This document shows, one piece after another, positions 7,396 through 15,954 of a stretch of DNA of 17,350 nt. Source of the DNA: Acidobacteriota bacterium (GTDB lineage Bacteria; Acidobacteriota; Holophagae; Thermotomaculales; Thermotomaculaceae). Location of the stretch: NCBI GenBank assembly GCA_027038695.1, contig JALWHA010000038.1, positions 1-17,350 of the forward strand, in the 5' to 3' direction. How positions within the stretch are numbered: position 1 is the stretch's first letter; every line of letters begins with the position of its first letter. A program made the position numbers and the translations under genes. The notes beneath the pieces were generated by a model. The model did not search any database, was not told where the DNA came from, and saw only the letters and a list, made by a program, of their open reading frames with translations.

Positions 7396-8760
7396 TTAAT
7401 TAAACCTCACAATTGTAGAGGATTTATCCGACAGAAAGATTGTCCCGTCTCCGTCAACGGTTAAATGATGAAATTTACCGCCTAATGTACCGTAAATATT
7501 TACCCTCTGAAAAAGCGAAAAATCCTCTCTTAATATTATAAGGGTTTTACCCTTATCTACAAGCATATAAATATTATCGTAATTGTCAAAATCTATATCC
7601 ACAATTTTTTTATAATTGGCTATGGTTTTGATAAATTTTCCCTTAAAATCCCTGACATCTACCACATTCCTGGAATCCCTGACGACAAATATTTTCCCGT
7701 CTTTTCGGAGTTTAATATAATCCGCGGGGGCTACTATCTTTTTCAACAGTTTCCCGTTTTTGTCAAACTTATAGATAACCGCTCTATCCTTATCGTAGAT
7801 AAGATAATTCCCGAAATAATCAATAGCAATGGAAACAATATTGCTTAGCGGCTCTCCTCCGTCGGTAAAAGACTTAGAAACTCTAGTCGCTTTATTAAAA
7901 ATTCTATTCTCTGTTGAATAAAAGAAACCGAATTTGGGGGAGTAAAATATTGAAGTAACTTCAGAAGGGGTTGAAAATTTTTTCATTTTACCCTTTTTTA
8001 TTACATAGATATAGCCGTCTTTTTTTGAATATGCGTACAATGTTCCCTTTTTGTCAGTGGCTACCAGGGTGGGTTTAGGCATTTGATAGTAGGTTCTGTG
8101 TACTTTGTATTTTTTGTTTGAAAAAAACCTTAACAAATCTGTTGAAAGATAATCCAAATCTTCGCATTTAATATTTTCTAATGTGATAAAAGAAAGCATT
8201 TTGAGGCCTTCTGCCGGGTTTTTTAATTTATAATAGTAATAAGATGCCTGTTCCATAGAATCGTCAAACACCTTGCTCTCAGGAAACCTCATATAAACCT
8301 TTGAAAGGAAATAAAGCCCCTGCTTATAATTCCCTTTTAATCCGCTTATTTCCCCTAATTTATAATAAACCTTGTCAAGGATCTCCGAATCGGGAATTCC
8401 CGCTTTAATCTTTGACAATAAAGAGTATGCGTCATCTATCTTTTGCTCGTCAAGCAATATTAAAGCCTTGTAATAGAGAGCGTTGTCATAGCAGTCGCTT
8501 GACTTATAATTTTCAATTATCTTATTAAAATACTGTATTGCGGTTGCCTTCTCACCAGATTCATAGTAATACTTTCCTATCTCCAAAAGTGCATCGTCAG
8601 CCTTTTTTGAATCAGGGTATTGGTCAACCAATGTTTGAAACTCTTTAATCGCTTCGCTGTAATTCTTGTTTAGCAAAAAAGCCATCCCGCTCTCATAGAT
8701 CCTTAAATCGTTTGACGTACCGAAGTTTGACAGTAACAATAAAATCATCAGTATCTTCAT
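7396..8760 (-). CDS. Exported TPR protein with C-terminal beta-propeller
   Basis: The 454-residue protein starts with a short signal-like hydrophobic stretch (MKILMILLLLSNFGTS). Residues about 17-190 are TPR units of the YbgF/BamD type; EAIKEFQTLVDQYPDSKKAD (36-55) and ATAIQYFNKIIENY (72-85) are clear. Residues about 228-454 look like an NHL/six-bladed propeller: repeated strands of the form hydrophobic-D-xx-G-x-hydrophobic, such as VATDKKGTLYAYS, IAIDYFGNYLIYD, VDIDFDNYDNIYMLV and LTVDGDGTIFLSD. TPR plus propeller is a scaffold for protein contacts; I see no enzyme motif. The start overlaps the kinase stop by four bases (ATGA) and the stop touches the next start, so the three products are probably made together. 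It is not a lipoprotein: no Cys follows the hydrophobic stretch. Exact function unknown. Confidence 0.78.
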   Translation of the reverse strand: MKILMILLLLSNFGTSNDLRIYESGMAFLLNKNYSEAIKEFQTLVDQYPDSKKADDALLEIGKYYYESGEKATAIQYFNKIIENYKSSDCYDNALYYKALILLDEQKIDDAYSLLSKIKAGIPDSEILDKVYYKLGEISGLKGNYKQGLYFLSKVYMRFPESKVFDDSMEQASYYYYKLKNPAEGLKMLSFITLENIKCEDLDYLSTDLLRFFSNKKYKVHRTYYQMPKPTLVATDKKGTLYAYSKKDGYIYVIKKGKMKKFSTPSEVTSIFYSPKFGFFYSTENRIFNKATRVSKSFTDGGEPLSNIVSIAIDYFGNYLIYDKDRAVIYKFDKNGKLLKKIVAPADYIKLRKDGKIFVVRDSRNVVDVRDFKGKFIKTIANYKKIVDIDFDNYDNIYMLVDKGKTLIILREDFSLFQRVNIYGTLGGKFHHLTVDGDGTIFLSDKSSTIVRFN

Positions 8761-10715
8761 AATAATTTTTCCTTTATATTAAGTTCTCTATCAGCCCTTA
8801 CCTCAACGGTTATCTGTTTTACCTTATTATCGTCAGGACTTACAAACTTTATCTTATGCGTCCCCGCTACAATTTTAACATTAAATATAGGCGTCTCCCC
8901 CACACTTATACCATCAATATAAACCTCGGCATACAACGGTGCAACATCTATTTTTCTAATAAAGCCTAAAGGCGGGAGTTTTAAAAAGGTTTTTTTATTT
9001 CCGATCAACTCTTCAATAAAAATCTGGCTATAGTAATATTCTTTATTTTCAACCTTTAACTTGACTGTTCCCGATTCAAGTTTAATCGTTTTGCCGTCCG
9101 AGAAATTACCTAAATATTTCCAGGAACCGTTTCTGCGTACATAGAGTTTAACGGGAAATTCAGTGTCCAACACAAGGTAAGAAGGCTTTCTAATAACATC
9201 TAAAACAACCTTGTTAGTCAGAATCTCTCCCGGATTTAAAACAACCGTCTTTTCTTTGTAGCCTTCCGCTTTAAACAAAAGCATATTCTTTTTTGAGGTA
9301 TTTATTTTAATCTCGCACGGAGTAACCTTACCGACGTCTTTCCCGTTTAAAAACACCTCTGCTTGAGGCGGTTCCGTTATGACATACATTGAAGTAAACA
9401 TGGATTCAAGTTTATATTTCAGATTTTTGGTATCTTTAGAAAAGAAAAACGTAGTATTTATAGGTTTGTAACCTTCCTTTTTCAAAACAATTCTTTTCTG
9501 TTCTCCGTCTTTTCCCGATAATTTTGTAGTCAAAGGAGTCTTTCCGACAAAATTATCGTTAATATAAACATCTGCCCCCGTAGGTTCGGACTCAACTCTA
9601 ACATCCATAGTTATATTAAACGGCAAAATTTGACTTAAACCGGAGTTAATTTTATTTAATATTTCTCCGTTTGTGTAATAGTAAACTCCCGCAAACAATA
9701 CAATAACCGCTATAAGAAAAACAAAAACAAAAGATCCTTTCTTTTTAGGTTTCTTCTCACTAACCTCTTTTGCCCTGATCAACTCGTATTCGTTTCGTGC
9801 CAGTTCTTTTTCTATCATGGATACCGAACTATCAAGCCCCGTATCCGAAAGGAGATCTTTAATCCTTGATTTCTGCGACCGGGTGAGTTTAACAGCCCTT
9901 ATGAGATCGTTTGAAAACTGCTTGGCGGACTGATACCTCTCTTCCGCATTCTTTGCAAAAACCTTATTGAAAACCTCGTTCCAGGATTCCCTGGTAAAAC
10001 CTATTTCCTGCACATTCTCAACAGGAGCCGGAGGTTCGTGAACTATCTTGTACAAGATCGAAGACAAAGACTGGCCTTTGAAGGGAAGTCTCCCGGTCAA
10101 CATCTCGTAGGTAACTATGCCCAATGAAAAGATATCTGAACGGTGGTCAACCTTTCCCTCCATTATCTGCTCAGGCGAAGCGTAACTCGGTGTACCTAAA
10201 AACGTCCCGGTCTGAGTAAGGGAGGAGTTCTGTAATTTTGCTATCCCGAAGTCCATTATTTTACATTTTAGCTCTTTATCTACGAGAATATTTCCCGGCT
10301 TTATATCCCTATGAATAATCCCCTTTTTATGTGCGTAATCAAGAGCAGACGCAATCTGTGAAATAAGTTTTACACAGGTTTCCGGATCAAGCCTTCCCTT
10401 TTTCGCGATAATTGCCGAAAGGGTTTCACCTTCAACAAATTCCATAGCGATATAAGGGATACCCTGTTCTTCGCCGATATCATAAATCCCCACTATATTC
10501 GGATGATTCAACGTACCCGCTATTTGAGCCTCCCTGTAAAACCTTTCGTAAAACTCTTTCTTTTCCTGCTCAGAAATACCTTCGTCAACCTTGATAAGTT
10601 TAATAGCAACAGTTCTTTTAATTATGGGGTCGTGCGCTTTGTACACAACTCCCATAGCACCTTCACCTAAAACTGACTCAATTTTATACCTACCGACTGT
10701 TTGAAGATGTTTCAT
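8757..10715 (-). CDS. Transmembrane Ser/Thr protein kinase with extracytoplasmic PEGA repeats
   Basis: A 652-residue PknB-type kinase. The kinase domain covers about 9-275 and looks active: glycine loop LGEGAMGVV (16-24), ATP lysine K39 in VAIKL, glutamate E62, catalytic HRDIKPGN (135-142), DFG at 155-157, and an activation loop GTFLGTPSYASPE (170-182). A juxtamembrane segment rich in Lys and Glu (280-326) is followed by one membrane helix (329-347). Outside the cell membrane are PEGA repeats at about 370-436 (VYINDNFVGKTPL) and 442-505 (VFLNGKDVGKVTP), a degenerate one at 512-580, and another at 585-650 (VYIDGISVGETPI). The kinase thus looks like a receptor for envelope cues that phosphorylates cytoplasmic targets. 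It is the first gene after the only intergenic gap in the window and is preceded by its own promoter. The ATG has AGG right next to it rather than a normally spaced Shine-Dalgarno. An FHA partner or PP2C phosphatase is not present. Confidence 0.93.
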   Translation of the reverse strand: MKHLQTVGRYKIESVLGEGAMGVVYKAHDPIIKRTVAIKLIKVDEGISEQEKKEFYERFYREAQIAGTLNHPNIVGIYDIGEEQGIPYIAMEFVEGETLSAIIAKKGRLDPETCVKLISQIASALDYAHKKGIIHRDIKPGNILVDKELKCKIMDFGIAKLQNSSLTQTGTFLGTPSYASPEQIMEGKVDHRSDIFSLGIVTYEMLTGRLPFKGQSLSSILYKIVHEPPAPVENVQEIGFTRESWNEVFNKVFAKNAEERYQSAKQFSNDLIRAVKLTRSQKSRIKDLLSDTGLDSSVSMIEKELARNEYELIRAKEVSEKKPKKKGSFVFVFLIAVIVLFAGVYYYTNGEILNKINSGLSQILPFNITMDVRVESEPTGADVYINDNFVGKTPLTTKLSGKDGEQKRIVLKKEGYKPINTTFFFSKDTKNLKYKLESMFTSMYVITEPPQAEVFLNGKDVGKVTPCEIKINTSKKNMLLFKAEGYKEKTVVLNPGEILTNKVVLDVIRKPSYLVLDTEFPVKLYVRRNGSWKYLGNFSDGKTIKLESGTVKLKVENKEYYYSQIFIEELIGNKKTFLKLPPLGFIRKIDVAPLYAEVYIDGISVGETPIFNVKIVAGTHKIKFVSPDDNKVKQITVEVRADRELNIKEKLL

Positions 10716-10717
10716 CC

Positions 10718-10753
10718 TGAAATAAGGATATTATTAAAAGGCTTAATTGTCAA
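10718..10753 (-). promoter_or_regulatory. Sigma-70-type promoter of the kinase operon, possibly leaderless
   Basis: In the 59-base gap between the OsmC gene and the kinase gene, the minus strand has a perfect -35 TTGACA (10753-10748), a 17-base spacer, and a -10 TATCCT (10730-10725, four of six consensus bases). A start about seven bases downstream falls near A 10718, only some three bases before the kinase ATG at 10715. No properly spaced Shine-Dalgarno precedes that ATG. The -10 is imperfect, so this is a prediction. Confidence 0.6.
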
Positions 10754-10774
10754 TGTTTTAATAGATTAGAAAAA

Positions 10775-11176
10775 CTATTTTTTAGTCACTGTTTTTACAT
10801 CAAACTCCGGAGGGTCAAACATATGCTGCTTAACCGCACAAAGGTTTGCCGCATGTATTAGAGCTTTTTTATACTTTTCGGGAAAATCTTCAGGAACCTG
10901 AATCTCAATTGTAATTTTTGAAATCATCCTTTTTTTCGGATCAAAATCATGCTTTTGCACAAGCTTTATCCCTTTATAATCAAGCCCCCTCTGTTCGCAG
11001 AAAGAAAGAACATAAATTCCCGCACAGGCACCTATGGACGCAAGAAAGTAATCAAAGGGAGCGGGAGCCTCCCCGTTTCCGCCGGCAAATACCGATTGGT
11101 CTGTTTTTATTAGAAAACCCCTGTATTTTACGTCAACCCTTTTGCCTATTCCGGGGAAAAAGATCTCCATATCCAT
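10775..11176 (-). CDS. OsmC family redox protein
   Basis: The 133-residue protein has the two conserved OsmC cysteines: Cys51 in ASIGACAGIYV and Cys113 in HAANLCAVKQH. The GGNGEAPAPFDYFLASIGAC stretch (32-51) is the standard family core. OsmC/Ohr proteins reduce organic or fatty-acid hydroperoxides in the cytoplasm using the Cys pair; this one is closer to the YhfA-like branch with uncertain substrates than to Ohr. It follows the large TPR gene by ten bases and is the last gene before the only intergenic gap, so it probably ends the upstream transcript. Nothing in its sequence ties it to secretion; it may simply be a passenger. ATG 11176 is chosen because a perfect AGGAGG lies six bases upstream. 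Confidence 0.9.
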   Translation of the reverse strand: MDMEIFFPGIGKRVDVKYRGFLIKTDQSVFAGGNGEAPAPFDYFLASIGACAGIYVLSFCEQRGLDYKGIKLVQKHDFDPKKRMISKITIEIQVPEDFPEKYKKALIHAANLCAVKQHMFDPPEFDVKTVTKK

Positions 11177-11182
11177 AATATT

Positions 11183-11188
11183 CCTCCT
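11183..11188 (-). promoter_or_regulatory. Strong ribosome binding site of the OsmC gene
   Basis: AGGAGG, six bases before ATG 11176, overlaps the TAG stop codon of the upstream TPR gene. It fixes the OsmC start at the first Met rather than Met3 and suggests that termination upstream feeds initiation here. Confidence 0.85.
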
Positions 11189-13964
11189 ATTTTTTAGCCT
11201 TTATTTCAAGCTCATGCAGTTTTTTCTCGGCAAACTCACCCTGAACCTGACCTTTGTATGTATCGGCAATCTTTCTGTAAAGTTTAATAGCGTCATCGTA
11301 ATAGCCTAATTTTTCACATATCTTTGCTGCGTTAAACCTTGCGGTAGCCGCCCACATTAACTCTTTAGGGTGGAGATAGGTAACGGAAAGGAAATTCTCA
11401 AGCGCCTTGTTTAAATCGCCTAAAGATTGATAACACTCCGCCGTGTAAAATGTAACCTCGGCTTTTGAGTCTTCGTCTTTTAGCAAAGGCAGTACCCTCT
11501 TAAATTCGTTTAAGGCCTCTTTGATCTTCCCGTTTTTCTGCAGAAACAATGCTATTCTCACCCTCTCTTCAACCTGTTTTGTATCGGGAGGCAGGTTGTT
11601 AAGGTATTGAATGTAATTCTCAACCGCTTTTGACACATTTCCTGTCTGCTCATAACAAATACCCAGGTAGTAATAAACTGCAAAGAGAAGCTTTTCTATA
11701 TTTTTATCCCTGTGCTGAAGCAAGTTCTCAAAGTAGCTTATAGCATCTTTATACTCTTTGTTGTTAAAATGTATTAACCCTAACTTGTAGCAGGAAAGGG
11801 TATAGTATTCGCTTTGGGGAAACGATGTAACAATCTTTTCAAGGTAAGATACAGGCGGGTTTTTCAAGGTTTCAAATAAAAAATAATAGGCTTTATCCAC
11901 TCCCTTTGCCTCAGGATAATTCTCAATAGCCATTTTGTAGAAGTAAACCGCTTTTCCTATGTTCCCCTTTTGCCTGTACTTTTCCGCTTTCTTTAAAAAG
12001 CCTTGTACCCCGTGAAACTCTTCAGGGTTGTTTTTTATATACTCAGGCTCATTATCCATCATAATCAGATATTCACCGCTTTTCTCAATAATCGGTTCTA
12101 ACTCAATGACGGCAAGACTTCTAACCGTTTCTCCCTTTGATGACAATTCAAGCGCCTTAACAAGGTACATCTTCTTTAAATTCTCATCACTTTGCCTTAA
12201 AGCGGTTAAATATATCAACAGGGGGTTGCGGGATTTTAATGCGAGTTTGTAAGCATCTTCATTTTTGTTCGCATACAGTAAAGCAAAGTAAGCGGTTTTA
12301 TCATCCCCCTTTGCGAGTTTTAAAGCACTCTCAATATCTCCGCTTTTACTTAAAGAGTATATATAAAGTTTTTCATAGTAGCCTCTGGGATTAATTTGTG
12401 AAAAATCTTCAACGGCAGCCTTAAAGCTTCCGGTAAGGTAGTTAGACACAGCGGAAAGCAATAATATTTTTTTATTCTTATTTTTATTGGCTTTGTATTT
12501 TTCCCCAATAAGGCCTAATGAATCTTTGTACATGCCGTATCTGAAATAAGCCTCTGCAAGGTAATAAGTGGCAGGGTTAACGAGAGGGGAATTATGGTAG
12601 TTAACAATAATATTTTCAAATGATTTTATAGATTCGGGATAATTGCCGGAATCAAGCATTAACTTACCGTAAACAAAGTATGCGTCGTCGGTAACCGGTG
12701 AATTTTTACCGTACTTCTTTAAGAAATCAGCAAGCATTGTCAATGATTTTTCTTTATTTCCGTTGTACAGAGTACACTTTATTCTGTTAAGAAGAGCAAC
12801 TGAAGAAAAAGGTCCTTCCGGATTTTTCTCAATACATTTGTTGTAAAAGAGCAGTGCATCGTCCATGTCGTTTAATTTTGTTAAATAGTATTCGGCAAGC
12901 TTAAAATAGTCCTTGTGGGTATCCTGAATTAACGCATACTTTCTTAAGTATTGAGAAGCTTTTTTAAATTGCCTCAAATTGTTATAAACCCGGAAAGCAA
13001 GGCGGTAAAAATCCTTATCTTCTATGCCTGAATGCTTTTCTATCAAGTTTTTCGCACCTAATAGATCCCCTTTATCAAGCAAAAGGGAAAGCCTGAACTT
13101 TATTCTTTCCTCTTCCGAAGGTGAAGGCAGGGGAACCAATTTTCTAAACATTGTAAAAGCATCTTTCATCTTATTAAGCTGAACCAGAGTGTGAACGGCA
13201 AAAAATCCGTCTTCCCTTGAAGAATTTTTAGAAAAATAGTTATAGGCGAGGTCAAATTTCTTTTTCCCGTAGTAAACCAGACCTAAATACCTATTCAAGA
13301 TAGGGGACTTAAACCCTTCTTTCTCCAATTTTTTCAAAATTTTACCTGCTCTGGAAAACTTTTTATAATGATAGTACGATACAGCAAGTTTTAACCTGAT
13401 ATTATTGTCAAACTTCAATTTCAGATATGAATTGTAATCGTCAATAGATTCCTTAAAATTGTCCCGTTTAAAAGATATGTCCCCTTTTAATGCATAGTAT
13501 TGAGTTAAAAGGCCCTTATCTATCCCCTTTAACGATTTAAAATCATTGTTGATTTTCATAAAAATTTCATCAACGGATTTATAATCGTTTTCAAAGTAAT
13601 ACGCGTAAGCGTTAAACAATAATGCCTTAAAACAAATATTGCCCTTTTTTTGCACGCAAAACTTCTTTAAAAAATCCTGTGAAACAACATGGATCTTTTT
13701 GTAGTCCCTTGTCGCCATTAAGGTGTCAAAGTAAAGGGAATAAACTTTAATTGTATCTTTTGAATCGGGATTTTCTTTTAAATAAGTTTCTATTTTGTTC
13801 CTGGCAATATTAAAGGCCCCGTCTCTGACAAGGCCTTTTATTATCCTTAAATCCGTATTTTCCTGAGCAAGAACAACACTTGAAAAAACGACCAGAACCA
13901 ATATAAGGTTAATAAGACGAATAGATCTCCTGCTTAAACTTTTCAATTTCTTTCTTAAAGTCAT
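11187..13964 (-). CDS. Giant exported TPR-repeat protein
   Basis: About 925 residues when started at ATG 13964. A signal peptide with a strongly basic n-region (MTLRKKLKSLSRRSIR), a hydrophobic core (LILVLVVFSSVV) and a LAQE cleavage region is followed by helical repeats almost to the C-terminus. The clearest TPR units are towards the end (YKDAISYFENLLQH, VSKAVENYIQYLNNLPPD, LNKALENFLSVTYLHPKE, YDDAIKLYRKIADTY) and in the middle (YPESIKSFENIIVNYHNSPL). Such proteins are periplasmic scaffolds, like those that help assemble envelope machines; no catalytic motif is seen. It follows the secretin gene and overlaps it by 56 bases. The longer reading frame begins at a TTG, 13994, but only ATG 13964 has a good Shine-Dalgarno (GAGAGG, spacing seven) and gives a proper signal peptide. 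A role in secretin or pilus assembly is inferred from position only. Confidence 0.85.
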   Translation of the reverse strand: MTLRKKLKSLSRRSIRLINLILVLVVFSSVVLAQENTDLRIIKGLVRDGAFNIARNKIETYLKENPDSKDTIKVYSLYFDTLMATRDYKKIHVVSQDFLKKFCVQKKGNICFKALLFNAYAYYFENDYKSVDEIFMKINNDFKSLKGIDKGLLTQYYALKGDISFKRDNFKESIDDYNSYLKLKFDNNIRLKLAVSYYHYKKFSRAGKILKKLEKEGFKSPILNRYLGLVYYGKKKFDLAYNYFSKNSSREDGFFAVHTLVQLNKMKDAFTMFRKLVPLPSPSEEERIKFRLSLLLDKGDLLGAKNLIEKHSGIEDKDFYRLAFRVYNNLRQFKKASQYLRKYALIQDTHKDYFKLAEYYLTKLNDMDDALLFYNKCIEKNPEGPFSSVALLNRIKCTLYNGNKEKSLTMLADFLKKYGKNSPVTDDAYFVYGKLMLDSGNYPESIKSFENIIVNYHNSPLVNPATYYLAEAYFRYGMYKDSLGLIGEKYKANKNKNKKILLLSAVSNYLTGSFKAAVEDFSQINPRGYYEKLYIYSLSKSGDIESALKLAKGDDKTAYFALLYANKNEDAYKLALKSRNPLLIYLTALRQSDENLKKMYLVKALELSSKGETVRSLAVIELEPIIEKSGEYLIMMDNEPEYIKNNPEEFHGVQGFLKKAEKYRQKGNIGKAVYFYKMAIENYPEAKGVDKAYYFLFETLKNPPVSYLEKIVTSFPQSEYYTLSCYKLGLIHFNNKEYKDAISYFENLLQHRDKNIEKLLFAVYYYLGICYEQTGNVSKAVENYIQYLNNLPPDTKQVEERVRIALFLQKNGKIKEALNEFKRVLPLLKDEDSKAEVTFYTAECYQSLGDLNKALENFLSVTYLHPKELMWAATARFNAAKICEKLGYYDDAIKLYRKIADTYKGQVQGEFAEKKLHELEIKAKK

Positions 13965-15945
13965 TTGTAAACCTCTCAATATCGGAATTATCAAAGATCA
14001 CATGGGGAGTGATTATAATTATCAACTCACTTTTCTTCTTTGAAGTGGATTTGTTTTTAAACAGATACTTTATTAAAGGTAATTTGTTTAACCCCGGAAC
14101 TTCGTTGGAAGAATCCACCTTACTCTCCTGAATCAAACCTCCTAATAGAACCGACTTACCGTCAGGAACATTTACTATGGTTTTTAAACTTCTGTCTTTA
14201 ATGGGGGGATTCCTGTCCCCGGATGCGGTCCCGGGGGTTGAATAAGTTTGCGTTACTTCAAGCCTTACCAATCCGTTTGAACTTATGGAGGGTTTCACCT
14301 GTAATTGAATACCTGTTGAAAGGTATTGGTAAGAATTAGATGTATAAAAAGGCCTATCGGTAGTTGCCTGAGCAGCAGGGGTTTGAACCGAGTTTGCCTT
14401 AACCGAGATCTGCTCCCCAACTTTTATTGATGCGGATTCGTTATCCAGAACAAGTATATGGGGTGTAGATAAAACATTTGTCCTGCTTTTAACGATGTTT
14501 GAATTGAGAATGGAATCCAATGTAAACCTATCAAAAATAAATGTATATGAACCCATGAGGCTGGAATCTCCTGAGTTTAGTTGAAACTGAGGGGTATGTA
14601 ATGTCGGGAATTTATCCCCCAAAATATTCTTATGAGTTAAAGTCCAGCCGAAACCGTAAGAAAATTGATTATCCAGAGCAAGGTCCAATATCATAACTTC
14701 AATTAACACCTCTTTTTTGGGGATATCTAACTGTTTAATGGTTTTTTCAATTATCTTGTAATCCCTTCTGGTGCATTTAAAGATAATGGAGTTATTCGTC
14801 TCGTCGGTAATCATCTTTAAAGAACCTTTTAAAACAGGCCTTAATTCGCTTTTGCCGTTTTTACCACTTCTGTATGTTTTGTGCTCGTCCGCATAAAGTT
14901 CTTTTAAAATATTAGCAAGGTCTTTGGCTGCCGAGTTTTCACAGTGATACACAAATATCTGCGCCTCCCCCGTCTCACTTTCATTTTCAAACTTTTTAGC
15001 CCAATACTTTACCTCATTGGTTACTTCTTTAAGAGAAGTTATGCAAAGTATCGCGTTTAAGTCTTTAATAGTAAGTATATAATATTTATCTTTTGAAAGC
15101 CCGGGGTAACCCTGCAGTATCTTTTTTATATTTTCAGCCACCTTGTCCGCATCGGCATTTTCAAACTTGATCAAAGTGGTATTCATTTTTCTAAATATAT
15201 TAACATCAAACAATTTGACCATTTCAAGCACCCTTCTAACATAAGGCTTCCTATCTATCACTATCATATAAGACAAAGCAGGGTCTTCTATAATTTTGCC
15301 TGCTCGAGAAAGAAATTCCTTTGAAATATTTGCCATATCTTTCGGCGATATAAAATGTAGGGGAATAACCTCAGCCACAACATCTTCCCCCCTCAAAACG
15401 GGAGAGATTACATTCCCGTATACCAGAGGCACCTCTACCCTGACATCAGAATCCTTGGCAACGGTAAAGTATTTTACCCCGTCCCTATCAACCATTGCCA
15501 CATTATACACAGAAAGAAGAAGGTTTAACAAATCATCAATGTTTTTATCTTTCACCACGGTGTTTATTTTTATATTTATCCCTTTATCGGGAACGGAGGG
15601 GTCTATGACGTAGTTCCATTTTTTATAATCCGCAATAACCTTTATAACCTCCCTTAACGAAGCCTCTTCAAAGTTCAAAATCGGGGCATCTCCTCCTGCA
15701 GTTTTGGTCTTAGATATATCAGCCTTTTTTATAGGTTTGGACAATACCGATTTAAAAGTGGTCCCGCCTCCCCTTTCTTCTATGGAAAAATGAGATCTAT
15801 CCTTTTCTCCCGAAATCACAGTGGAAGTAGCATGGTTTGGTCTATGTTTCTTAGAATCATCAAACAATACGGCTTTAGGCGGAGTAGTTACCTTAGCACA
15901 GCCGAATGTTAAAATAATTGAAAATATTAATAATATTTTTTTCAT
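13909..15945 (-). CDS. Outer-membrane secretin of GspD-like architecture
   Basis: Secretins form the outer-membrane channel of type II secretion and type IV pilus machines. This 678-residue protein has a lipoprotein-like signal (LTFGC, Cys16; the -3 residue is Thr, so the lipobox is imperfect) and a linker to about residue 85. An N0 domain follows at 88-128 (ILNFEEASLREVIKVIADYK), then N1-N3-type domains at about 185-250, 255-320 and 326-410. The secretin core is at 411-650: VLIEVMILDLALDNQFSYGF, VLSTPHILVLDNESASIKVG, and the C-terminal VPDGKSVLLGGLI with NEVPGLNKLPLIKYLF and ELIIIITPHVI. N0 plus three N-domains without AMIN domains is the GspD plan rather than that of typical PilQ. The gene sits downstream of pilO and a PilP/GspC-like gene, nine bases from the latter, with AAGGAGAGGG as ribosome site. 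Secretin is certain; whether it serves pili or secretion is open. Confidence 0.95.
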   Translation of the reverse strand: MKKILLIFSIILTFGCAKVTTPPKAVLFDDSKKHRPNHATSTVISGEKDRSHFSIEERGGGTTFKSVLSKPIKKADISKTKTAGGDAPILNFEEASLREVIKVIADYKKWNYVIDPSVPDKGINIKINTVVKDKNIDDLLNLLLSVYNVAMVDRDGVKYFTVAKDSDVRVEVPLVYGNVISPVLRGEDVVAEVIPLHFISPKDMANISKEFLSRAGKIIEDPALSYMIVIDRKPYVRRVLEMVKLFDVNIFRKMNTTLIKFENADADKVAENIKKILQGYPGLSKDKYYILTIKDLNAILCITSLKEVTNEVKYWAKKFENESETGEAQIFVYHCENSAAKDLANILKELYADEHKTYRSGKNGKSELRPVLKGSLKMITDETNNSIIFKCTRRDYKIIEKTIKQLDIPKKEVLIEVMILDLALDNQFSYGFGWTLTHKNILGDKFPTLHTPQFQLNSGDSSLMGSYTFIFDRFTLDSILNSNIVKSRTNVLSTPHILVLDNESASIKVGEQISVKANSVQTPAAQATTDRPFYTSNSYQYLSTGIQLQVKPSISSNGLVRLEVTQTYSTPGTASGDRNPPIKDRSLKTIVNVPDGKSVLLGGLIQESKVDSSNEVPGLNKLPLIKYLFKNKSTSKKKSELIIIITPHVIFDNSDIERFTNDFKKEIEKFKQEIYSSY
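13972..13977 (-). promoter_or_regulatory. Ribosome binding site deciding the start of the giant TPR gene
   Basis: GAGAGG lies seven bases before ATG 13964, inside the 3' end of the secretin gene. The alternative TTG start at 13994 has no comparable site, so the 56-base overlap with the secretin is preferred over an 86-base one. Confidence 0.75.
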
Positions 15946-15954
15946 ACCCTCTCC

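Noticed and set aside
10755..10785. A/T-only inverted repeat (A run, short loop, T run) after the OsmC gene as a terminator.
   Set aside because: The stem has no G-C pairs in its core and no clear T tail following a stable hairpin, so it would be too weak.
10775..11176. OsmC protein as a functional part of the secretion or pilus machine.
   Set aside because: It has the ordinary Cys pair of peroxide-reducing family members and no export signal; placement at the end of the transcript is not enough evidence.
13965..13994. Longer start (TTG 13994) for the giant TPR protein.
   Set aside because: It has no convincing Shine-Dalgarno and would bury the basic signal-peptide start; ATG 13964 has GAGAGG at the right distance.
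15296..15613. Plus-strand open frame of 105 codons opposite the secretin gene.
   Set aside because: It is the antisense shadow of the conserved N-domains; its composition has no protein-like pattern.
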